Origin: Tigriopus japonicus
Taxonomy: Eukaryota > Arthropoda > Copepoda > Harpacticoida > Harpacticidae
Reading direction: 5' to 3'
NCBI GenBank assembly: GCA_010645155.1
Contig: CM021312.1
Span: 12,845,217 to 12,909,216 of the forward strand
Length of the DNA stretch: 64,000 bases
The notes under the pieces were generated by a model. It did no database searches, was not told where the DNA came from, and was given only the letters and a program-made list of their open reading frames with translations. This document shows, piece by piece, positions 41,601 to 53,600 of the stretch. The translations under genes and the position numbers were made by a program. Numbering within the stretch: the stretch's first letter is position 1; the number at the start of each line of letters is the position of its first letter.

Positions 41601-44600
41601 CGCATTGGAATACGGTAAGCATTGCCAAGGCGATATTGTCGAAAGAGGTGATCCCACTGTTGGGACCTTCCCATTTCTCCAAACATATGGACACCTCCTG
41701 ATTACATGTATAGGCACCTATGGGAGCATTGGCTTCAGTCCCATCGTGACACGGATTGCCCGATTCACTTTCCATTACTACTTGATCTGAAACGGAAACA
41801 AATATATGAATAGAAAACAGAGGAATTAAAAAAAAGATTCAATGACGTCATTGAGCCCTAGGGCACTCTAAATATAGGAGTATGTCTATGAAGCTGACTG
41901 GTCCCACTTAAGAACAAGTGTCTCTGGACTTTTGAGATAAAGAAAAGGCCAAAAAAAGTGCAAAGGTTGCTGGATTTTTTTGGCATTTCAATCTTTCAGA
42001 CCAAACTGTGTTTGTATAGAATTTTTAAAGAAAACATTATCCTTACCAAAGCTCTGAAATGAATTCTGATTTAGTAAATAAGGAAAAGGTTGGTTCCATC
42101 AACAAACCAAGCTCTTTAGAGGAGTGAAAATTTGTTTTTTTTCTGTTCCAATTCAAGACCTTTTTGTGTTTTGTTTAATCAAGGCCTTACGTTCATTTTT
42201 CTTCTGTTCAAACCTTCCGAATTTGAAAAGAAAGAATTGCCCTTCTTCTCTTATTCCATGAGACATACTCTCATTAGAAAAAACTAATATTTTACAGTAA
42301 TGAACATCTAAGATTTAACTTTTTGTGAAAAGTTCAACATGCACCTGATTCTAAATCAAGTCAAAAGATAAAAGATAAATAATTACGAACTTCATATTGT
42401 GCCATCACTTATTGGTAGCTATTTCAGACTGAGACAAAAAAATGTCAAAAATATCAATAGCAAAGCACGGTGCTTAAAATTCCAATTAAGTTTGAATGGA
42501 AATTCCCACACTCACTGAGGTACTTTTCTGACCCTTAAAATTATTATTTTTTTCTCCCCCATGATTGATGTCAAATCAATCTTCTTAAGAAGTCGTTCTG
42601 ACTTTATTTTACGCGTCATTTATTTGATAAGTAATAAATTATCTCACGAACCGAACCAAAAAGGAGCAATTTTAATTTGATGCATTTTTCAAAGTTCGGT
42701 CTAGATTTAAGGCTGCACACTTAAGGAATTATTTTTGAAAACTTAGTCAATACACTTTTAGATCACATTTAGATACCTGTTGCATTACAATCAATTGAAA
42801 TTATATTGATCAACTGCTGACTTATTTGAGTATAACGTGAACCCTCAAGGAAATCTACAACAAAAATGTTCTCATCGATAAATGAGATCCCGAACACTTT
42901 TGGCATTTTTTGGGTCATTTTCTTTTCCTTCCTGTCGGTTCAGAGGGTGACCATTAGGAACTGGCAAGTGTCCCCTTTTCTTACTTTTACTGTACATAGT
43001 GGCAAAAAGTTGATCAAAGTGAAGGGCGTCAAGTGCAGAAAGTTGTATTTCCCCTTCTTTTTTTATATTTGTGGAAAAGGACGTCCATTGAACAATACAA
43101 TGGAATGGAAGGAGGAAAGAAGGAAGTTGGTTGGTAGTCTCTCTAGGGAGTAAAACGAGTAGATGACTCCATGGAATAAATCTTTGGCACTTACTCAAGT
43201 TCTCGATATCATAGCATGTCTTGTTCAAGGCTCCGGCATAGAACTCCAAGCCGATAATAGCGAAAATGATGATTGCAAAGAGCAAGAGAAGGGCAATATT
43301 GACGAGTGGGCCAATGGCTTTTCCAATGGCTGACATCACAACTTGGAGACCTGCAAAGATTGACCAGTTAGCATTAGTTTTATATGAAACTTTTTTGAGA
43401 CATTTGAGAAAGCGTTGAAGGTGACAGAAAGAAATTCTGATACAGGAATTGCAAAGTCTGTATCTAATGGAACCAACAGTGTTGCCAAAAATTGATATAC
43501 CAGACGTGGGTCAATTACTTTCACGATATAACACGGTACTGAAAAAAAATTTAAATGAAGTTTGTTTGGAAATTCTCAAACATTATGAAATATATTTCTT
43601 ACCACCTAAGAACAAAGTGATTTAAGTGTCTTATCTAAGTTAGGTCTAGATCAAAGTTATACACCTAAAAGCCTTTTATTATTTTTGAAAAGTTCAAGTT
43701 TGTCAATATATGTTTAGAGCTTACTTAGATACCAGTTGAATTAAAATAACTTGCAAATATGTTGGTCACCTGCTGAGTTATGTAAGTTGATTGGTCCTTT
43801 TTTGACCACAAAAAGGGAAAAAATGCTTCAGGTTCATAAAAACTCAAGTTTTTAAGCAAATAGTATAGAGCTCTGATTTCATGAAATAAAATCTCTTCAT
43901 TTTTCTTCGTTTTGTCACAACACATTTAGAATCAGGAGCGTTTTTCATCGCTTTTTATTCAAAAATGGACCAATTTAATTCGCCATTTTTCTTAGTTAAT
44001 TTAATGAGGTTTTGGTATATAACAGCTAATCTAGACCTGACCTTGACAAAATTAATTGATCAAATAAAATTCACTTGGTTTCCTGGATCAGCAACATATC
44101 TCAAGGTCCTTAGAAATCTCCATACATGCTTGAAATGATTTTTTGTACTTTTGTAATTAATTGCAATTACATTGGTTTCAAACGTTATTAAATGACACTT
44201 CTTGATTTTTAATTGTGATTAATTGCAATTACTTGCACACAATAATTTTAGTACTTCCGATGATGCTTTTTTTCATAACTTTCATTCTGCACGTTCTATT
44301 CACAAAAAAATACCCAGATATGTGACGACTTTTCAATTTTTGGGTTTAAAAATGGAGCAACATAAAATTTCTGAGAACTTAAGCTGTTTTGTTTTCCTAA
44401 AACTTGCTTTGCAGATAAATTTTCCTCTGTTTTTTTATTAAATTGTGTAAAATGTGACCTATTACAATTACTCTCGGTTGAAATTTAGGAATTTATTTTC
44501 ACTTGAAATTCGTATTGCAATTCCTTAACACTTATTGTAATGACGTTAACCTCAAACAAATGCGGTTTATCAAATACTGCCATCCAAAAAACAACTTTTG

Positions 44601-47600
44601 ACAAACAATATTCCATCATTTGAAACTTCGATTGAAAACAAGACTGACAGCATATTTTGGTATTTGTTTCCAGAATATCGTGATAAAATTACTTTTGAAA
44701 ATGCACCATGCTTCTCATATTTGACTTTTTTATTTGGAAATGTTGCCAGAAATATGATTGCTTTTAAAAAGCCATATTCGCCATTTTCTTAGGTTTGGTG
44801 GAACATTATTGGAAATCTCTGGCATCACTTAATTACTTTTTCAAGTGAACCTTGCATCTTTTCAATTACCAACATTCTGATTTTCACAAGCTGAGTATCT
44901 GAATAATCGAATTTCATCCTACGTATTTTTTTGGCGTGGTAAAGCCTCCTAAAAAGAAACTAGTATGATCAGTCTGAACACGTACATATAGTACTTTTCA
45001 AGGATGTACGTTCTGTACATTGCCGTGCTTCATTTTCCAGAAAAGGCTTTCAATGGATTAGTCACAAACTGAGACTCCAAGTGAATGGAATGGATCAGTG
45101 TTGTCGGGAGAATTCAGCTGGGGATTTGGGGCCAAACTGGCTAGGGATGGGTCAGAATTAGGCTTGAGTTTTTTAAAGTTTAATTTTGCTACGTGAGAGA
45201 AAAGTTCTTGTTTCGATTGATTGTCAAAAAAGATAATGGTAATTGGGCTCGAGAATTTTAATGAAATTTATTGGAGGGCTTGTCTCGACTCTGACTTATC
45301 CCTAGCCGTTTTGGCCTCATAATCACCAGCTGAATTCGTTCGAATTTCAGGGTCTTAAAATCGGACGAATTATTGTGGCAACTCATTTCTTAGATATTAA
45401 GTGACTTTCTTGTTGCTAAAAATACTTCATATATTTTGCTTATTAGCACCACTGTTGGTGTTAATTTTCATTCTAGTGCCCTCTAATTGAAAGAGTACCG
45501 TCATAAACAACGCCACCTCAGTATCATAACAGAAGAGGAGGGCATCATTGCGTAAAATTAGAATGTAAATACATTACTGACATATAGGGATAAAAGGTTT
45601 GATTTTGTTGTGTCTGAACTCTCAAATTTATCTTCAGGCAAACTCGACACATGATGGCCAGTGAAAGAATGCATTTATTCTTCTGGGTTCTCTGAATTGT
45701 CTTTTTTGCCTTTGAACAAATCGCTCATATTGAATCCATTCGTTATATTTTGTGTCCACTGACATTTAATCATCTCAAATTTGAATTTCTACCGACTGAT
45801 ATTGAAAATCCACAAAGTTATATCAAAGAAAAGTAAGCATGAGTGATTTGTTCATATTGCATTAGGCGGTAAAAATATAAATAAAAATTGGTTGATCCCT
45901 TGCTTCCAAAAATTAAAACTTTTGAATTAGTGATGGAACGAAAGGCCCTTTAACCGAAACCGAAAGGAGCTGACTTCAAAATTGACTTTAAAAATTAAAT
46001 TTATCATGTGTTTAATGTTGGGTAATAAAAATATATAAAATGGGAAAGCCAAATGCTTATTCGGTCCATCACTATTTTGAATTAAGGAACAATTGGTTGG
46101 ATTGCCATTAATTGGTCTCTAATAATCTTAAATAGCCCTATTTAATCATCGAGTAACAAAAAACAGTAAATTGGGACATCGCAGATGAATTGTTGTAGTT
46201 AAAATGTTGTGGATTGTTTCATATTCAAGTTTTGTTCCTCAACATAATTCTTATATCCTAATAAACTCTTCCAATTTGCTATTGCTTATTGCTTTTTTTG
46301 TTTTTTTGTTTACTGTTTCTACCACTTTTACATCATTGGAAGCCAGATTTTAGGGTTTTAATTCGACATCTCCAATGAGTTATTGGGATATTCCACTTTA
46401 CCTTCCCATGCTCTCAATCAATATTGAACTTTTTTGTATGCTTTGTAGACAAAAAGTTAGTATAAACTTAAACTTACAAAATTTCTTAAGACAGAAAAAT
46501 GTGTTTTACATTACTTTATTGATACAATTCTTTACAGGGTCAACGACCAAAACTTGCAGTAAAGTCTGCTCCGAAACATTTTATTATCTTACTTCATCAA
46601 TTCTCGACAAATTTTAAAAAATCCGACAGATAAATTCTTCCATGACGGTGCATAACATTTTCATTCAAAATGACCCCCTTCATTTGCAATAACGGCCTCA
46701 ACACGGCGACGGACACTAGCGCAGCTTTTCTTGATATAATCCTCCGACATCTCATCCTATGCAGACGTGATAGATTCCTTCAGTGATGCCAAATTTGGAT
46801 GAGGGATCCGGTTGGACTCCCTCTCCAAAACGTTCCAAACAGCGAAGTCAAGCGGGTTGATGTCGGGTGATGACGAAGGCCACATGTCCGCTGGCCAGAA
46901 TTGGGCAAAGTTATTTCGGCAGAAATCTTGACAACGTCGACTGGTATGACATGGAGCACCATCTTGTGTCAATACATAGTCTCCTTGGGGGTAATTGGTC
47001 TTCAGCCAGGGTAAAACCTGGTATCTTAGGACCTTGTAATACATTTCTGAATCAATTTTGTCTCCAGGTTTTTGGAAGTAAGGAGGCATCTTCTTGCCGT
47101 CGCTGGCCACAACACCAAACACCACTATTTTTTGAGGGTGCTTGGTCCTGAATTTGCCCTGGACCTGGTCAATGGATTCAGCAAGATAGCGGTCATTTCT
47201 GCGGTTTGATACTGCGTCCAAAGTGAAAATCTTCTTATCCGAAAAATTTTTGACCTTGTCGCCATTCCTCTTCTGGTAATTGAGAACCTTTTTGCATCTT
47301 TGGAGCCTTATCTCCTTCAACCTTTCTGTCAGAAGGTGCCTCACCGTTCTGGCATAGGATTTGAGGCCCAAATCATCTCGAATAGCCAGGCTGATGGTGC
47401 TGTGAGCAACCCTCATCCTCTTAGCGAGGGTGCCCATGGAGGTTGTGGGATCTTCCACAACATTGGCCTTGAGCTCCTCCAAAAACTGAACAGATCTCTT
47501 TCGATTATATCCGCCCACTACCTTGGGACCTCTCAATACCCTTGCCCTCACGAATGGTCTTCAAGATATTGTATGCAGTCCGCTTGCTAACTCCAACAAT

Positions 47601-50600
47601 TTCTACAGCCTTCTCCGGACCCATTCCCGCGCGAAGCAAATCTGACATCCGTTGCCTTTTGGCCAGTTGCTCCGACATTTCTGGTTGTATCTTGAGTTCT
47701 TTTTTTTCGCAAAACTAGGTATTGCTATCTACTTTTACAAAACACAATCAAAAACAATCTAGCACTTTTGGTTTTGGCGGCAGATTCAAACAAAGTCTAC
47801 TGCAAGTTTTGGTCGGTGACTCTGTATTTCCTTAGTGTCGTCTGTGTGAAAAAAATGTCTTGTTTTGATGTGGAACACGACTAAACTTATGGATTCCGGC
47901 ACACGAAAAAAACAGTACGGAAAGAAACCTTGTTCCAATCAAAAAGGGGGAAAGGTTTGTTTTTGTGGGATAAAAGTAGAATGAATCCGTTCTCATAGAA
48001 AGAGAAAGCAAGTCTTAGTTTCCCTCCTTGGTCACATGGCACTTGTTTTGTCAAAGCCAAGATTCCTCGATAATGGTACCAGGGTGTCCCAACTTCATTG
48101 AAGTTTTTGTGTGTCATGGCAAAAAAGTGACGGCACCCAAGGTTCATCCATCAAGTGGGCCAAGGCTAACTATCTTGGACCAGAAATAAAAACTCGAGGT
48201 TCCTTTCCCCTTTTTTCTTGCATGAGCCCCATATTTCGAGTGCATAAAATGGGCGTCCTCAGATTTGATGGCGTTCCAGAGGATCCCAGAAAGGAATGGG
48301 TCCCTTGGGCCGAACAAAGTGGTGGAGTTTCGAGTGTTTGCCAAATTTATAGCTTCTCAATTGAACAGGAGCGACTTTGAAGTACACCAGAGACTCGACT
48401 TTATGTACTTTTCGAGATACGATGTGGTTTGCATATTGGTGGATCTTCACTTAAAGCGGAATTGGCGATGAGTCCCTGAGCCTGCTTCAAGATTTACGAC
48501 TCATTTTGATCTGTTTTCAAAGAGGTTGAACTTCATATGGCTCAGCACGGTTTATTTCAACATTGTAAGGTTCAAAGACATTTTATTATTATGAAGTAAT
48601 GATGGTTAAATTTCCAGAGAGTAGCACAAAACATAATTTACAACGCATGCCATTAAGCGCTCAAGACATAAAGATCTATTTTTAGAATGTATGCCATAAA
48701 TAAAAGCTCTCATTGATTTTCAATGTTGTCACAATGGATGAATTAGTTTTACCAAAGCTTAAAAAATTGTCCCTAGATGGAGGCAAAACAAGGGCAAAAT
48801 CAGATTTGGTCTCGTCTTGATCTTGCTGCCAGAACCATAACTGATTTTTTTAAATACTATTTTCTTTATATTTAGGGTCTATTAGAGGTCAGCTATGATA
48901 CTGTTGTGTTTAATAATTGCTAAATCATGACCTGTGACCATGAAATGGAGTACAAAATCTCGTCAAAACACCTGAAATTGTTTTACCGCCAGATGGCCCT
49001 GAGCGTCGTTGTAGAAAAAAAATACTGTAAGCTTTCATCATTGTTTTCTATTTTTGAAAATATAATCTCCCAATGAAAAGCCAACAAAAAATTCCAAAAA
49101 TGTAAATAAATTTGAGAAAATTTGTGAGAACTCAAAAATTGGATAATTCCCAACGCCCTCTCTCGGTTGAAGTAAGTAATCCTTTATGAAAAAGGCAGTA
49201 CTTGAGCTTGTGCGCCACACAAAGTTGTTTGACTAGATCTGATCTCCGGAGATCGATCGATCAATGGATAAGACAAGAACAGAAGGTTCCATGTCTCAAA
49301 GGGTCTAAATTCCCATGCCATGCTATGAATGATCTAGTGACAGCCCTTTCCCAAACCAACAGGAACCAATATGGTGACACCTGGGATCCTGACGTTGGAA
49401 TCAATGAGAAAGCCAGGCAAAACCAATGCCCACTCAAACGCTTCTGTCTCCTTTTCTACAGCAAGCTTAGCACATGCAAAGCCAAAACTACGAATAATGC
49501 AGTACAAGCGTATAAGCAAGCCCTCGTTGTTTTGATCTTTTTCGAAGCCCCTTGAGGTCAACTTACTTGGCACTCCTGAAACTAGTTTTAGGGGACGGAG
49601 AACACGGAAGGTTCGAAGAGTCGAGAGATCCGGGCCTGATTTCCCATCATCTGAAGCTGGGATCAAGTAAGGCAAAAATCTGAGGAAGAAAAATTGAGAA
49701 CAATCAGTGAAGTTTCCTGAAATTGTCACTAGAGGGCGAACAATCGTTCAAATACCATTTCATGAAACTCAAATCAAAATGTCTGAGTTTTTTTTTAAAG
49801 CTAGTGTTGGGCTACTATGAAAGTCCCTTTGGTTTAAAAAAACATCAGTGTTTTTTTCACCTCAAGTAACTCTAACCCGTAAGTATCAAAACAATTCATA
49901 AGAAGTATCAATTGAACGTAAATGAATGGGAAGAGTTACTTGAAAGGAATGGCTGAACTTGAAATCAATAGACGTATGTTTGGTTACAGATACAAAGCTT
50001 TTACCACCTAGAGGCATTAACCAATATCAGACAGACAAGAATCCATTGTCTGTACGAAGGCATTGGCTTTCCTTTAGCTTTTATTATCAATTACCCTTGA
50101 AGAAATGGTGTTAATAACAACGTTGAGCAAGAATGCAACATTTCTTTCGACAGTTCTTGCAAAAAGGTGCCAACATTAGGCCTTGTGAATATATAATGGA
50201 GGCCATTGTAAAAAGACTTTATAAAATGATATAATAGTCGTTCTTGCAAAAAACTTAACTTTTACATTCAAAGTTGGTTATTAATAATGGTTTCTGTCAG
50301 CACCTAAATCATCCCTAAATTGAGAGATATTCCAATTATTATCAGAGACCCCTTATCGGTGAGGCATGGCGTAGTGCGTACTGCGTCGGTTTGTCGTGCA
50401 GATGGCTGGGGTCCGATCCCGGCTGACTGCCACCCTCAAAACTCAACTCTTCGGAGTCAAAATTTAGCATTTGAACCGTCTTTCAAATGCAACACACAAC
50501 TTTCCAAACTCAACTCTTCGGAGTCAAAATTTAGCGTTGAACTGTCTTTCAATGCAAAACTAGGCAAGCCCCGGTTCGATCCCGGGCTTGCCGAGTCCTA

Positions 50601-53600
50601 GTGACCTGTGGTATTAAGTTACATGCAGAAGTCACGGCCCTTGACGGCTTAAATGGGCGAACCTGGGGTCATTCCCGAGGGTGAGGTAAAAATTAATGCT
50701 TGCTTGTTAGCTTGTCCAAGTGGAGCGGCAATATCCCCATATGGCGGACAGCCTCTATCAGATCGCAGCTGCGAAGCTGCGTTCTGACTCCTCAACAAAC
50801 AAACAAACAAACAAAGAGACCCCTTATCAACGTTCATTTCGGTCAGTGAAAAAAGATCTGAAACTAAAAATCTGCAAAATTCAAAACATGCATTAATTCA
50901 TCTTAATAATATATTGCTCAAATATTCAAATTTGGGCAATCAATTTTTTTTACAAAAAGGAAAAATAATTTTCAAAGGTGTTTGAACAAAACACATTCAA
51001 ACTTGTTGTCAAACTTCATCCTTTAAAGGGAATTTTCCACTTGCAATAGGCATAACCGAAATTGAAGTTGCTTATTTTTCATAGAAAATATGCCTAAAAC
51101 TACAAATTTGTTTTGGTAATAACAATACTTAATTAGTTTTCATAGTTAAATGTTGAAATCAATGAATAAGAACAAGCGGCCTTGAAATTAGAAGCCTAAA
51201 GATGGAAGTGACCGTGGCCCACCTCTGAATATTCCTTGCTCTCACAACGGCAAGAAGTAAAAGAAGAAGAAGCTGAGTTGAGAACTGTTCCAGAGAAAAC
51301 TTCTTGGATGGTTTGCTTTCAACGAACCAGTGTAGAGTGCAATCTTAACCATGGTTTCCATTGACTGGCACCCCTACTTTTCCTCTCTCTCTCCATTTAT
51401 GCCACTGAATTTCCCGTCCTCGGTCCTTGTTCCAAAACTTTTCGGAACGGTGTTCCATCCAACCAAGAATAATTTCTTGGTTAGATAAAAAAGTCATACA
51501 CATGAAGTTTTTGGGGATGAGAATATATATATTTTTTATTTTTGGCTCAATGGCAAATCCACAATCATAATTGCAACCTAATGCTATGGAATATTTTAAC
51601 AAAAGATTTGATGACGTCACAAAATTGCTTTAAGATGGTTCAAAAATTATGCTTATCGTAATTAATTAATTCTTGTTTAAAATGCAAAATACGTATTCTC
51701 AATGAAAACCAGACCTGTGATGATTAATATTACATTTTCAAATCATTTTTTTAGGCAACTAAAAAGTAATGCACAGTTACAAGTACTCAACGGTATCTAA
51801 CTGTTAGGGTTCAATTTCCATTCAAACATTACTAGAACTGATTTTTTTGTGATCTACTTTGTCTAAAAAATAGCTATTTACGAAAACAACTATTTTGATT
51901 TCAAGTGTACTCGTAATTAATTGCCTGAAAAAAATGATTTGAAAATGTAATATGAATCCTCACAGGTTTGGTTTTAATTGGGGATACGTATCATAGCAAT
52001 TAAACAGATTTCAATCTAATCCTGTGTCCGTAATAAACGTACCACTCCATGGGTGATAACAATCAGTGCCTAGTCAACTTTAGTGCATACTTCATAATGT
52101 CACATCAAAGTTATAAATCCCTTCAAGGTTCTTTTCTTTTCCAACGACCCTGTTCCATGGCTTTATTTGTTTTAGTTTAGCCTTCAAAGGAAATGTCAAC
52201 ATCAATAAAAATGAGCCCAGACAGATAGAAGACACTTACCCCGAGACAACGACAATAAAGTCCATGATGTTCCAAGGGTTCCTCAGGTAGCTTCCCTTGT
52301 GAAGAATGAACCCATCGGCGAGGATCTTGACGATCATCTCAATGGTGAAGATGCCCATGAACCAAGGCTCAAGCTCTTCCTACAAAACACATTGACAAGT
52401 ATATACACATAGAAGGGTGTTAGATTGAACTAAACGGCAAGTGAAATATGGCTCAAGGGGATTTAGAGCTCCCACTTTTTAGTTTCTTCTGCATTGCGCC
52501 AAAAATTATAAACCAAGCGGCCACGATGAATCATGAAGTTTATCCATGAAGCGACTGTGGTCAGTCTCCAAAGGCCATGAGTAAACTTCGAGTTGTAAAT
52601 GTGGACTTGGTCTTCAAAATCAGAGCGAATTTACTGGGGAAAGTTTTCAGTTTGGTGAGCAATATATACACTCCGGAATTGTTGGTAATTGTGAAAGGGG
52701 AAAACAAGTTGATTTTCTTCCTTTTGGATAGCAGAATGGTTGGTTTCTATTTCAGATTAGACCTTTCTATAATTTATGTGGACGTAAAATCAAAGCAAAA
52801 TTGGGGATTTTTTTCGGATGAAAATACTGTTTAGATTTTCCAAGCCAAAAGGCGGGCTTGTAATTGTTAAATGATTGGAAAAATGAATTAAATTTCCCTG
52901 CATCACATGTCTTTCTGACGCCTAATTTGAAAGCAATTTCAGAAGAGACAGTTCCCTCATATTAGCTCCTTTTCTGTTTAAAAAGTGCATTTTATCTTGC
53001 CATTTTGACACAAGAACAATGAGGGAAAACCAAACCGCTCCCTTTCAAAAAATAAAATAATTAAAGGTTTGTCACGAATGGTAGATACTAAATCATAAAA
53101 TCGTTCAAACTGCTGATAACCATGCCTCAAGCGCCCTCTCATTTCATATTCTGTCTTTCAAAAAAAGTTTTGTAAGCAATCAGAGTGACAGGTGTGGTGA
53201 CTTTTCCCATCATCGTTCAGGGAAATCAAATTGAATTATTAAAACCTTCATCCACCATCTATGGTTAGAACTTCATGCCGAAGCTCTCTCATCTCTTCAA
53301 AAAATGGAACTCCTAGCGTTATGGTTTGGACTCACCAGTGTATGATCTAATTTGGACTTGTCTCGATGGGGTAAGTGCTCATCCATGGCCATGACCACAC
53401 AATTGGCTGAAACATAAAAGAACCCATGAGAACATGAGAAAATTACTGGCGGACTCGGCAAATACTACTAAATTATAGCTTAGTGCCTTGAAAATTATGA
53501 TAGGTTTGTATTGCAACCAAAAAATTGTTCCGTTAAATAAACAAGCCGTCAGATGCCTTGTTGATGACATTGAACCATCCAACAAACCTACATTGGGGTT

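Larger units (their letters stand above)
43351..49566. other. CaV2 intron 4, repeat-rich
   Basis: A 6.2-kb intron containing one mariner element (46535-47824) and one short hAT-like element (45928-46074). The rest (43351-45900, 47830-49560) is AT-rich. I looked for a second IS4-type exon, because insect CaV2 genes use mutually exclusive exons there, and saw none, but a by-eye search is not decisive. Confidence 0.6.

Noticed and set aside
49202..49729. Plus-strand frame and long minus-strand frame around CaV2 exon 4
   Set aside because: Only 49567-49679 on the minus strand is coding; the rest of the minus frame is intron read-through and the plus frame is a shadow.
50320..50601. 93-codon open frame
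   Set aside because: It lies entirely in the SINE and is a by-product of that non-coding element.
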